A stretch of 45,940 bases of DNA, from positions 1,408-47,347 of the forward strand of contig PLXW01000072.1 in NCBI GenBank assembly GCA_003151595.1. Direction: 5' to 3'. Below, in pieces: positions 15,347-24,717 of this stretch. Source of the stretch: Myxococcales bacterium (GTDB taxonomy: Bacteria; Myxococcota; Polyangia; Polyangiales; Polyangiaceae). The position numbers and the translations under genes are program-made. The notes under the pieces are model-generated. The model made no database searches. It was given only the letters and a program-made list of their open reading frames with translations, and had not been told where the DNA came from. Each line of letters opens with the position of its first letter. The first letter of the stretch is position 1.

Positions 15347-18300
15347 TCAGGAATCGATGCGGATCTGGAGCTTCTCGCGCACCGCGAAATACTCCTCGCT
15401 CACGCTGAAGAGGACGATCTCTTTCATGCGCTCCTTCACCGGAACGCTCGCGCCGTCTTCGGTCGCGCGCATCACTTCGGTGGAGACCGCGAGGTCGTGC
15501 GCGAGCAGGAAGCCCGCGCGATCGGCCGTGAGATCGATCGCCGAGACCCACTTCTTCAGGTCGAGCGCGCCGCCCGTCTGAAGGAGCTTCGACACCTGGC
15601 TGGCGAGCTTCTCGCGCTGCATCCCGTGGAAGTCGGCCTGCATCGCCGCCATGGCGTCGCTGACCTGACCTTGAAGATCGGGCGCCACCGGGAACTGCGG
15701 GACGCTCATCTTGATCGCCGCGAACAGCCACGCCTTCAGCCCGGTGCCGGTCGGCACGAGGTGACGCACGTAGTAGCCCGGACGGAAGTACGTGAGGTGA
15801 CGCCCGGCGACGAACGCCATCGCCTGCGGCGTGACCTGCGCTTCGAACGCCGCGCGGCCGAGCACGATGGCCGGCGTGTGCGAGTGCAAGAAGCCGAGGC
15901 CCCCCGTGTCGTTCGGGTTCTGGAAGACCAGCGGCGCGGGGAGACCGAGCACGCCTTGCGAGTAGTAGAGGGTCTGCGACACCGGGTACGGGTGCATCGA
16001 CGTGTCGATGGCGTACTGCGCGTCGTAGCCGAGCGACTGGAGCGTTGGCGTGCGCGTACGGATGATCGTCGGCTGCACCATCGCGAAGATCTTCGTGACG
16101 AGCGGATCGAGATCGGGGTGCGCGAGCGTGCCCCAGTCTTCCTCGGTGAGCGCAGACTGCGCGGGCGCGGCGCTCTCGACGCGGTGGCGGCGATAGAAGC
16201 GCTCTTCGTCCGGCTCGGCGAGGTTCATCACGCTGAGCGCCTGGCACAAGCACCACGCCGGGTCGGCCTTCTTCGACTCGGTGAAGAGCCGGCGGAGAAG
16301 CTTGTAGCTCTCCACGCGGTACGGGTTCTTCCGCAGCATCTGCGTCTGCGCGCGCACGGCCTTGTCGAGGTACTGCTTCACGTCGCTCGCGTAGAGCTCC
16401 GCCAGCCGCTCGCCGCGGGCGCGGTCTTCGGGATCGAACGCCTGCGCCGCTTCGAGCGCGTCGATGGCCATCTCGGGCTCGCCGAGCGAGCGCTGGTAGA
16501 GCGCGCCGAGCTCGTCGAGCGTCTTCACGATCGTCGCGCGATCGGTCGTCGTCTTGGCGCGTTCGAGGCGCGCGTTGAGCAGCTTCTCGACGCCGAGGTG
16601 GTCCCCCTTCGTCTTCCGCAGCTCGATCGCTTCGTCGAGCGCCTTGACCAGCCCCGGATCGAACTCGAGCGCGCGCTCGTAGAACGCGAGCGCCTGGTCC
16701 ACCTCGCCGAGCTGGCGGCTGGAGACGATCGCTGCGGTGTGCATGTACTTCGCGCGCTGCTTCGGGTCCTCGACGAAATCCGCGAGGCGGAGGACGACGT
16801 CGACCAGGCGCGCCCAGTCTTTGTCCTCCGAGTAGAGCTGCATCAGCTTCGTGAGCAGGCGGCGATCGTCGGGCTGCTCTTCGAGCGCGGCCACGTACGT
16901 CTTCGACGCGCGCGTGCGGTCCTCGAGCTTGGCGAGCTCGATGTCGCCGATCTCGAGGAGCAGATCGAACCGCTCGCTCCCCGCGGCCACTTCGAGGCGC
17001 TTCTTCTTCGTGCGAACCACCCGCTCCCAGTCGGCGCGCGACTCGTGAATCCACGCCAGCGACTGGAGCGCCAGCGCGCTCGAGGGGTCGAGATCCGCGG
17101 CCTCTTCGAGCGCCTTCACGGCGACGTCGAGATCGTCGGCGCGGCGCGCGCTCTCGCCGAAGCGGTAGAGCGCCTCGGCGCGATCGCCGCTGGTCATCTC
17201 CGTCTCGTAGCGATCGAGCAGCTCGCGGTGCACGGCGATGGCGCCGCGCGGGTCTCCGTACTCGAAGACGACGCGAGCGACACGCGTCAGCGCTTCCATG
17301 TCGTTCGGCGCGACGCGCTGGAGCGCATCGACCGCGGCCAGCATGCGCGGGTGGCTCGCCGCGACCGGCGGGCGGCTGAGCGGCGGGGAGTCGAGCGACA
17401 CGGCGCTCGGCGGCGGGATGTTCGCCGTGTAGCTCCGGCCGAACGCCTCCATGAAGTTCACGAGCACGCGGACGGCGTCTTCCTTGGCGAGCGTCGCCGT
17501 GCGTCCGACGAGCGGCTCGTAGTTCTTCGAGGCCTCGGTGAAGCGCTCGTGCTCGAAGCTGATGTCACCGAGCACGATGAGCGCGTCGGCGTTCGTGGCG
17601 TCGAGATCGATCGCGCGCTTCGCCGCGGCTTCGGCCTTCGCCTCGTCCTTCAGCTTGTCGCGGAAGATCCGCGCGAGCTCGCCGTGCAGCTTGGCCTTGG
17701 CGAGATCGCCCTCGGCCGACGACAGCTCGCGCTCGATGAGGCCGACCACGCTGGTCGCGTCGCCGCGCTGCGTCCATGCCGTGCGAAGCGCGAGAGACGC
17801 CGCCGCGTCGCGCGGGTTCGCGTCGAGCGCCAGCTTGTAGCGCTCGATGGCGCCGTCCTTGTCGCCGCGCCCTTCGAGGAGACGTGCCGCGCGGAGCCAC
17901 TGCTCGGCCTTCGCTTCCGGCGTCTGCGCCTTGGCGGCCAGGGCCTCGATGGCCGTGATCGCCGCGTGCGCGTCGCCCGAGATCTCGCGCAGGCGCGCCA
18001 GCGCTTCGAGCGCACCGGCGTGATCCGGCGACATCTCGAGCACCTGCTCGTACGCTCGCATCGCGCGCTCCGGAGAGCCGATCTGCTCGGCCAGGACCTT
18101 GGCGCGGGCGGCGAGCAGCTCGACGACGCGAGCCCCCTCGCCCACCACCTGCGCGTGCCTCGACAGGAGCTTGGCCACGTCGTCCCAGCGATCGAGCGCG
18201 CGGTAATGGCGCGCGAGCGACGTGAGCGCGGCGTCGTTCGACGAATCGATCGTGAGCACGTTCTCGAGCGCGAACGCGGCGCTCTCGTGATCGAGGAACT

Positions 18301-20869
18301 CCTCGTCGTGCAGGGCAGCGATCCGCTCCCACAGCGTGATCTTCTGGCGCGGCGTCGCCGCCACCTCGACCTGGCGCTCGAGGTTCTCGAGCAGCTCCTT
18401 GTACTTCTCGGTGCGGTTGAAGATCCGGTCGAGCCCCTTCAAGGCGCCGAGGTTCGCCGGGTCGATCGCAAGCACGGCTTCGAAGCGCCGCGTCGCCTCG
18501 CCGAGATCGTTCAGGTGGTCTTCGTAGATCTCGGCCACGCGGGCCAGCGCTTCGACCTTCTCCGCGCCACGCCGCGCTTCGGCGCGTCGCTCGAGGAGCT
18601 TCACCAGCGTGTCGAAGTCGCCCGTGCGCTCGGCGATCCGCGCCAGCGCGTCGCCCGCCTTCGGGTGCCCCGGATCCTCGGCGAGGACCGCGGCGTACAG
18701 ATCACGCGCGCGCGTCACGTCGTTGAGCTTCGTCTCGAAGAGCTCCGCGGCCTCCGTCTTCCGGTCGCGCCCCTTCGGCGGCGAGACCGACACGTCGGCC
18801 AGCTGCAGGAGCAGCGCCGCGAGCTCGGGCCACTGCTGCGCGCGCCGGTAGATCGACGCGACCCCTTCGCTCGCTTCTTCGTTCGCCGGATCGGTCGACA
18901 GGATCTGCTGGTATGCGAGCAGCGCCGTGTCCGCGCGACCGAGCTTGCCGTCGTACCAACCGCCGGCCCACGCCAGGAGCGCGTTGCGCTCGGTGGTGGA
19001 GAGCGTCTCCCCCTTCGATGCGTCGGCGATGGCCTCGAGCGTCTCCTTCCAGCGCTCCACGTTCCCGCCGGCGAGCCGTTCGATCTCGCGCGCGATGTCC
19101 TCTTGCAGCGGCGTCTCGCACAGCGCGCGCGCGTACGCAATCAGCGCCTGGTCGGTGTCGTCGAGCTCGGCGTCGCAGATGCGCCCGATTTCAGCCAGCG
19201 CGCGCGCGCGCTCCTCGCCCGAGGTCGCCGCCTCGCTCCGCCCGAGGAGCATCTCGACGATGGCCTCAAACTTCCCTTGTGCGCGCCGCACCTCTTCGAG
19301 CGCGCTGGACGCGATCTCGTCCTTCGGATCGAGCGCGACGATCTTCTCGTAGACCTTCTCGGCGCGCGCCTTGTCCTTCACGCGCAGATCGAAGATGCGC
19401 GCGGCGCGGTAGAGCAGCGCCTTGACCGTCTCCTGCCGCTCTTCGGGCGAGGCCCACGACGACGCTTCGCTCTCCGTCCCCGCGCCCAGCGCGTCGACGC
19501 CGGCCTGATCGGCCGCCATCTCGAACGCTTCGGCGACGGTCTCGGGGTTGGCCCCTTCGTCGATCGCCTTGTCTAGCGCGAGCGCCGCTTCGTTGTCGTC
19601 CGGCGCGGCGATGAGCAGATCGACCAGCTCGTCGACCTTCTCGTCCGAGATCACCGCCGCCGCGCGGAGCGCCATCGAGGCGTGCCCCAGCGACTCCAGC
19701 GGCTCGAGGAGCGCCTGCGCGTCGCGCGGGCGTTGCGCCGGGTCCTTGTTCAGGAGCGACAGCACGAAGGCGTCGGTCTCCTTGGTGACCCAGCCTCGCG
19801 GCGCGCGCTCGCTCGGCGGGAGCGGCTCTTCGATCAGGTGCGCGATGACGGCGTCCGTGGCGTTCTCCGCGCGGAACGGCGGCTCGCCCGTGAGCAGCTC
19901 GTAGACCATCGCGCCGAACGCGTACACGTCGGCCCGCGAGTCGACGACCTTGCCGCGGATCACTTCCGGCGCGATCGACTTCGGCGCGCCGAAGAGCGCG
20001 AGGAACCCCGGCTCGGTGCTCGTCGCGGCCGGCACGGCGCGCGGCCGCAAGCGATCGGTCGCCGCGTCGACGATCACGACGCGCGCGTCTCCGTCGTTCG
20101 TGCGCGTCACCATCACGCGCTCGAGGCGCAGGTCGCCGTGCGCGAGCCCCGCCTTGTGGAGCGCCGCGAGCGACTCCAGCACGCCTCGAAGCAACGGCTT
20201 CAGCTCGTTCACGTGCGACGGCCCGCTCTTGGCGACCCGCTGCGCGAGCGTCTGCCCTTCGAGCCACTCGTACGCGATCCACGCCACGCCACCTTCGAGC
20301 TCGCCCGCCTCGAGCTTCCGCGGGAGCCCTTCGTGCTTCACGGTCGCCGCGATGCGGTTCGCCGTGAGGAAGCGCTGAACCGCGCGGCGATCGCGCATGG
20401 CCTCGCGTCGCAGAATCTGGAGCGTGCACAGGCCGTCGTCGCGGCGCGCCTGGTACGTGATGGCGTACGCCGTCTCGCCGACCTTCTTCTCGATCGTGAA
20501 CGGACCCACCGTCTTGCCGGCCGGGATCTCTTCCTTCGCCAGCAGCGACGCGAGATCGCGCACGCGCGGGTCGACCTCGCGGCGCTCGTGAAGGATCACG
20601 TCGAGCAACGCGTCGAGGCGATCGCCATCGAGGCATCGCTCGGTCAACGCCTTGGCGAAGCTCCCCTTCGCGTTCGCGCCGCCGACCTCGGCCGGGTCGA
20701 GCCCCAGGAGTCGCTCGCACAGCGACGTCATCTCCTCCAGCGTGAACAGTCGTTCGATCTCGCCGCGCAGAATTTCGAGTGCGGCCTGCGTCGCCTGAGA
20801 ATGGGCGTTCATCATCGAGTGGAGAACCTCACGCGCGTTCGAGTCCGAATCGATCACGACGTTCGTCAC
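15347..20869 (-). CDS. Giant TPR protein with N-terminal pseudokinase domain
   Basis: The 1840-residue product has a Ser/Thr kinase-like domain at about residues 115-390. It keeps HGDL (244-247), an Asp at the DFG position (268, VDAA), APE (300-302) and DVYAFGAMVYELLTGEPPF. The glycine loop is lost (KKVGETAYAITYQA), the VAIK Lys is Gln-151 (TLQIL), and the HRDLKPEN Asn is Arg-251, so it is probably catalytically dead or atypical. Residues ~450-1400 are rows of 34-residue TPR units (e.g. KAEKVYEKIVALDPKDEIASS). The last ~400 residues (from YRVESYKLLRRL) are less repetitive, with a possible peptidase-like or scaffold domain (FLHSHTPAIVLGRAAFEA, VAGRHLTYFRPGYYV). No membrane segment. The GTG start at 20869 follows AAAAAGGGG. 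It lies 180 bp downstream of nuoI, probably a separate unit. Confidence 0.85.
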   Translation of the reverse strand: MTNVVIDSDSNAREVLHSMMNAHSQATQAALEILRGEIERLFTLEEMTSLCERLLGLDPAEVGGANAKGSFAKALTERCLDGDRLDALLDVILHERREVDPRVRDLASLLAKEEIPAGKTVGPFTIEKKVGETAYAITYQARRDDGLCTLQILRREAMRDRRAVQRFLTANRIAATVKHEGLPRKLEAGELEGGVAWIAYEWLEGQTLAQRVAKSGPSHVNELKPLLRGVLESLAALHKAGLAHGDLRLERVMVTRTNDGDARVVIVDAATDRLRPRAVPAATSTEPGFLALFGAPKSIAPEVIRGKVVDSRADVYAFGAMVYELLTGEPPFRAENATDAVIAHLIEEPLPPSERAPRGWVTKETDAFVLSLLNKDPAQRPRDAQALLEPLESLGHASMALRAAAVISDEKVDELVDLLIAAPDDNEAALALDKAIDEGANPETVAEAFEMAADQAGVDALGAGTESEASSWASPEERQETVKALLYRAARIFDLRVKDKARAEKVYEKIVALDPKDEIASSALEEVRRAQGKFEAIVEMLLGRSEAATSGEERARALAEIGRICDAELDDTDQALIAYARALCETPLQEDIAREIERLAGGNVERWKETLEAIADASKGETLSTTERNALLAWAGGWYDGKLGRADTALLAYQQILSTDPANEEASEGVASIYRRAQQWPELAALLLQLADVSVSPPKGRDRKTEAAELFETKLNDVTRARDLYAAVLAEDPGHPKAGDALARIAERTGDFDTLVKLLERRAEARRGAEKVEALARVAEIYEDHLNDLGEATRRFEAVLAIDPANLGALKGLDRIFNRTEKYKELLENLERQVEVAATPRQKITLWERIAALHDEEFLDHESAAFALENVLTIDSSNDAALTSLARHYRALDRWDDVAKLLSRHAQVVGEGARVVELLAARAKVLAEQIGSPERAMRAYEQVLEMSPDHAGALEALARLREISGDAHAAITAIEALAAKAQTPEAKAEQWLRAARLLEGRGDKDGAIERYKLALDANPRDAAASLALRTAWTQRGDATSVVGLIERELSSAEGDLAKAKLHGELARIFRDKLKDEAKAEAAAKRAIDLDATNADALIVLGDISFEHERFTEASKNYEPLVGRTATLAKEDAVRVLVNFMEAFGRSYTANIPPPSAVSLDSPPLSRPPVAASHPRMLAAVDALQRVAPNDMEALTRVARVVFEYGDPRGAIAVHRELLDRYETEMTSGDRAEALYRFGESARRADDLDVAVKALEEAADLDPSSALALQSLAWIHESRADWERVVRTKKKRLEVAAGSERFDLLLEIGDIELAKLEDRTRASKTYVAALEEQPDDRRLLTKLMQLYSEDKDWARLVDVVLRLADFVEDPKQRAKYMHTAAIVSSRQLGEVDQALAFYERALEFDPGLVKALDEAIELRKTKGDHLGVEKLLNARLERAKTTTDRATIVKTLDELGALYQRSLGEPEMAIDALEAAQAFDPEDRARGERLAELYASDVKQYLDKAVRAQTQMLRKNPYRVESYKLLRRLFTESKKADPAWCLCQALSVMNLAEPDEERFYRRHRVESAAPAQSALTEEDWGTLAHPDLDPLVTKIFAMVQPTIIRTRTPTLQSLGYDAQYAIDTSMHPYPVSQTLYYSQGVLGLPAPLVFQNPNDTGGLGFLHSHTPAIVLGRAAFEAQVTPQAMAFVAGRHLTYFRPGYYVRHLVPTGTGLKAWLFAAIKMSVPQFPVAPDLQGQVSDAMAAMQADFHGMQREKLASQVSKLLQTGGALDLKKWVSAIDLTADRAGFLLAHDLAVSTEVMRATEDGASVPVKERMKEIVLFSVSEEYFAVREKLQIRIDS

Positions 20870-21049
20870 GGGGAGACCCCTTTTTCATGCGCGCGCCCGG
20901 GAGGCGCGGCGGTACTGCCGACTCACGCCTCAACCAAAGGAGGCGGAGTTTTCTCGCTTCCCTGGTCGATCGCCGCCAGTCCCCTGGCCGTCTCTACGGC
21001 AGGCATTTCGCCCCGGCGCTCGTTTCCAGGCAGCCGAGGGAAAAAAGCC

Positions 21050-21706
21050 TCAGTGCGGGTGGTTGCGATCGATGCCGGGGTGCCCAGGATCACCCGGCTC
21101 GTGACGCGGGTTGGCCGACTCGTGGGAGCCGTCGCGCCCCGCGAAATTGAGGAGCAGATCTTTCCCATACACGAACTGGTCGCGCGAATCGTACGGCGTC
21201 GCGTGGCGGCCGGTGTCCATGCGAATCGCGTCGCACGGGCAGGCTTCGACGCAGTAGCCGCAGAAGATACAACGCAGCTCGTCGATGACGAACTTCACCG
21301 GGAACCGCTCGTAGCCGCGCCGCGCGTCGCCCGGCGCGTACTCGCCCGGCTCGATGAAGATGCACTGCGCCGGGCACGCCGTGGAGCAGCAGAGGCATGC
21401 CACGCAGCGCGGGCTGGCGTCGTCGCGCTGGGTGAGGCGGTGGATGCCGCGGAAGCGCTCGGGGTACGGGCGCTTCTGCTCGGGGTACGAGATCGTCGTG
21501 ATCCCTTCGTCGTAGCGCTCGAGCACCGGATCGGGGCGGGTCCCTTTGAGCATCTCCTTCGTGTTGTCGAAGAAGTGCTTCATGGAGACGCCGAGCCCGC
21601 GGAAAATCTCGGGGAAGGTGCTCTTGATGTAGAGCGTGTGCTCGGGGTGGTGAGCGACGACGGCGTTCGTCGGGCTCGCAGGCTTCTTGGGGAACGTGAC
21701 GCTCAT
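21050..21706 (-). CDS. nuoI: NADH-quinone oxidoreductase subunit I
   Basis: The 218-residue product is the 23-kDa complex I subunit that carries iron-sulfur clusters N6a and N6b between the NADH-side and quinone-side modules. Both 4Fe-4S motifs are intact: CVACLCCSTACP at about residues 100-111 and CIFCGYCVEACP at about 145-156. The C-terminal tail is His/Gly/Pro-rich (HEPGDPGHPGIDRNHPH) and of no known function. The ATG at 21706 gives the expected N-terminus. It lies 23 bp after nuoH. It is the last nuo gene here; nuoJ-N are not in the window. Confidence 0.95.
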   Translation of the reverse strand: MSVTFPKKPASPTNAVVAHHPEHTLYIKSTFPEIFRGLGVSMKHFFDNTKEMLKGTRPDPVLERYDEGITTISYPEQKRPYPERFRGIHRLTQRDDASPRCVACLCCSTACPAQCIFIEPGEYAPGDARRGYERFPVKFVIDELRCIFCGYCVEACPCDAIRMDTGRHATPYDSRDQFVYGKDLLLNFAGRDGSHESANPRHEPGDPGHPGIDRNHPH

Positions 21707-21729
21707 TTTCTTCTCGCTCGAGTCTTCGC

Positions 21730-23094
21730 TCAGGCCTGCATCGGAGTTTCTTTGGATCCGCCGAGCGCTTCGGCGCGCTTCGCGGACGTCCCGGCCGTCG
21801 AGTACCGGTGCGTGCGCTTGCCGAACATGCCGGAGACCAATCGGAAGACGCCGAACGTGAGGAGGAGCGCGACGAACGCCTGGGTGACGTCGCCGGCGAC
21901 CTTGAGCCCGTCGGACACGCCGACCCCCGCGTCGTCGATCCCGATCCACACGAGGCCGGTGATGAAGATGTTCGCCAGCGCCGCCGGGAGCAGCACGCGC
22001 CAGCCGAGCTTCATCAGCTGGTCGTAGCGGAAGCGCGGGAGGCTCCAGCGCACGAACGCCTGGAACGAGCACATCGCCAGCGTCTTGCCGAAGAAGGTCA
22101 CGATCCCCAGCGCGATGACCGCGCCGTGCGCCATGGACCAGTGGAGGATCGTCTTGTCGCCGAACGCGATCGTGAGCCCGTCGCGGTGCAGGAACGGGAG
22201 CTGCCAGCCGCCGAGGAAGATCGTCACGAGCAGCATCGAGCTCGTACACACTTCCATGTACTCGGCGAAGTAGAACATCCCGAACTTCATCCCCGAGTAC
22301 TCGGTGAAGTACCCCGACACGAGCTCGCTCTCGGCCTCGGGCAGGTCGAACGGGATGCGCTTGTTCTCGGCGACGGCCGCCGTGAAGAACAGGAAGAACG
22401 CCAGCGGCTGCACGAAGATCCCCCAGGCGTGCTCCCCCTGCCAGCGGACCATGTCGTCGAGGCGGATGGTGCCGTAGATCATCATCGCGCCGATGAGCGA
22501 GAGGCCCATCGCCACTTCGTAGCTGACCATCTGGCTCGCGGCGCGGAGCGCGCCCATGAGCGAGAACTTGTTGTCGCTCGACCAGCCGGCGATGGCGGCG
22601 CCGACGATCCCCTGCCCGGCCAGCGCGAACACGTAGAGGAGGCCGACGTTGAGCGGCGCGACCATCATGTCGATGCCGAACCGCGCGTCGCACACGCCGT
22701 AGCGCGGCACGGCGCGGACGAGATCGACCGTGACCGGATGCACGAGCGTGTTCCACGGGCACATCGTGTCGCCGAACGGAACGACGGCGAGGATGGCGAG
22801 CACCGGCGTCATGGCCAGGATCGGCGCGAGGCTGAAGAGGAGCTTGTCCGCGTTCGGCGGCATGAAGTCCTCTTTGAAGAAGAACTTCACGCCGTCGGCC
22901 GCCGTGTGGAGGAGGCCGGCGACGCGCAGCTCGAACTTGCCGATCTTCATGACGGCGCGGTTCGGACCGATGCGGTCCTGGATCATCGAGCTCTGTCGAC
23001 GATCGACCCACGTGAGGAGGGCGGCGACGTTGAAGACGAAGCCGATGATGACGAGGATCTTCACGATCGTCGCGATGATCATGGTCGCGTTCAT
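21730..23094 (-). CDS. nuoH: NADH-quinone oxidoreductase subunit H
   Basis: The 454-residue membrane subunit joins the quinone-binding module to the proton-pumping arm of complex I. Family blocks include TWVDRRQSSMIQDRIGPNRA near residue 30, then LLHTAADGVKFFFKEDFMP, then NKRIPFDLPEAESELVSGYFTEYSGMKF and FVRWSLPRFRYDQLMKLGW. About eight to nine hydrophobic segments are visible. At 454 residues it is longer than the ~325 of E. coli NuoH; the extra is mainly a long loop at about residues 95-130 and a C-terminal extension ending in GGSKETPMQA. The ATG at 23094 is 2 bp after the nuoG stop, a tight operon link. Confidence 0.95.
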   Translation of the reverse strand: MNATMIIATIVKILVIIGFVFNVAALLTWVDRRQSSMIQDRIGPNRAVMKIGKFELRVAGLLHTAADGVKFFFKEDFMPPNADKLLFSLAPILAMTPVLAILAVVPFGDTMCPWNTLVHPVTVDLVRAVPRYGVCDARFGIDMMVAPLNVGLLYVFALAGQGIVGAAIAGWSSDNKFSLMGALRAASQMVSYEVAMGLSLIGAMMIYGTIRLDDMVRWQGEHAWGIFVQPLAFFLFFTAAVAENKRIPFDLPEAESELVSGYFTEYSGMKFGMFYFAEYMEVCTSSMLLVTIFLGGWQLPFLHRDGLTIAFGDKTILHWSMAHGAVIALGIVTFFGKTLAMCSFQAFVRWSLPRFRYDQLMKLGWRVLLPAALANIFITGLVWIGIDDAGVGVSDGLKVAGDVTQAFVALLLTFGVFRLVSGMFGKRTHRYSTAGTSAKRAEALGGSKETPMQA

Positions 23095-23096
23095 GG

Positions 23097-24693
23097 TCAG
23101 GCTCCCTGCGTCGACGCGGGCGTCGCCTTTCGAACTTCCGCCGGCTCGAGGCGCGAGCGAATCTCCTTCACTTTGCCCCACGTCGGCTTGTGCCCCATCG
23201 CCAGCGCGAGCTGCGCGAGCTGGAGCCACGCCGGACGCGAAGATCCGATCGGCTCCAGCGCCTTGTCGGAGATCTGCCGCATCCCCTTCGCGTTCACGTA
23301 CGTGCCGGTCGCTTCGGCCCATGACGCCGCCGGAAGCACGACGCCGGCCGCGCGAACGAGCGCGCCTTCGTGCGCCGCGACCGTCACCAGCTTCAACGGA
23401 CGGAGCGCGTCTGCGTCCGACGCACTGTCTCCGGGAGTAGCTCCGCCGAGCGCGATGGCGTGCGTCACCGCGCCGCTGGCCACGTCGGCGGCGAGCTTGG
23501 CGAACGGCTGCGCATCGCTCTTGATCGTCAGTACGCCTTGCGTGTTCGGGTTCTTGTCCTTGTGGATGAGGATGTCGTCGGCGTAGCCGTCGCCCAGGCC
23601 CGACCAGTAGAACTTCGTCGCGCCGACGAGCCCCGCCAGCTCACGCAGCGCCCAGTTGTCCTCGACCGAATGTTGCGCGCTGAAGACGACGGCGAGAGAA
23701 CCCGACGGCGCCCCTTCGAGCAGCTTCTTCGCCGCCTCGAACGCGCTCACGGTCGACACGATCCGCCCGCCTTGCAGCGTCGGCTCGGTGATGCGCCCGT
23801 CGTGCGCCTTCTTGTACGAGAGCATCCCGTCGTCGCACATCCAGAATTTGTTCACCTCGGCGTTGTCGCGCGGGCGATAGCGGTACGACTTGTTGAAGCG
23901 CGGGTCGTAGTCGAGGTGCGCGTTGCACCCGGTCGCGCATCCCTGGCAGACGCTGTTCGCCGTCTTCAGGAACCACACGCGCGCCTTGAAGCGGAAGTCG
24001 GTCGTCGTGAGCGCGCCGACGGGGCACACGTGATCGACCATCATCGTGTACTTGCCGTCGAGCTCACGCCCCGGCGAGACGATGATCTCGTTCAAGTTGC
24101 CGCGCTGGCGCATGTCGAGGACGGGATCCTTCGCCACTTCGGCCATGAACCGGACGCAGCGCGTGCACATCACGCAGCGCTCGGCGTCGTAGACGATGGT
24201 CGGGCCGAAGACGACCCCCTTGGGCTTGTGAACCGGCTCCTCGGTGCGTCGCTTCTGCGACTTCATGTGATCGAGCCAGTAGTCCTGGAGCTTGCACTCG
24301 CCGGCTTGATCGCAGATCGGGCAGTCGACCGGGTGGTTCAAGAGCAGGAACTCCTGGACGGCGTGGCGCGCGTCTTCGACGTTCTTGCTGGAGTCGCTGA
24401 GGACCTCCATGTTCTCCGTCACCGCGATCTGACACGACGGCTGGAGCTTCGGCTTCTTGACCGGGACGTAGTCGTTCTTCGCCGCGTCCCACTCCAGGAT
24501 GTCGAGCATCATCGCGCGCTGGTTCGGCGGCGGGAGGATCTCGACGAGGCACATGCGGCAGTTGGCCGGCGACGCAGAGGCCCGGGTGCCAGCAGTAGTG
24601 CGGGATCTCGATCCCCTGCTTCCAGGCAGCTTTGATGATCGAGTCGCCCGGCTCGAAGGGGATCGTGTTGCCGTCGAGTTTGAAGGTAGGCAT
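23097..24693 (-). CDS. nuoG: NADH-quinone oxidoreductase subunit G, split by a +1 frameshift
   Basis: The gene starts at ATG 24693 with MPTFKLDGNTIPFEPGDSII and a 2Fe-2S ferredoxin domain. After codon 43 (CVAG) one extra base, within about 24564-24567, moves the rest to another frame. Reading resumes as NCRMCLVEILPPP and stays open to 23097. With that base ignored, the product is about 531 residues. Cluster motifs then are C34, C40, C45, C48 and PSCQI, then CPICDQAGECKLQDYW, CVMCTRCVRF and CQGCATGCNAH. It is short next to E. coli NuoG (908) because much of the molybdopterin-like domain is missing, as in some other phyla. The break removes the 2Fe-2S site from the longer part, which alone starts at 24554. 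A sequencing error is the simplest cause, a true lesion the alternative. Confidence 0.85.
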
Positions 24694-24717
24694 CTTGGCT
24701 TCGGGTCCCGCTAGGGG

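Noticed and set aside
14756..19576. A 1606-codon open frame on the plus strand, opposite the pseudokinase-TPR gene
   Set aside because: It is Arg/Leu/His-rich with no motif, while the minus strand reads as clear kinase and TPR units; high GC at codon position 3 opens the antisense frame.
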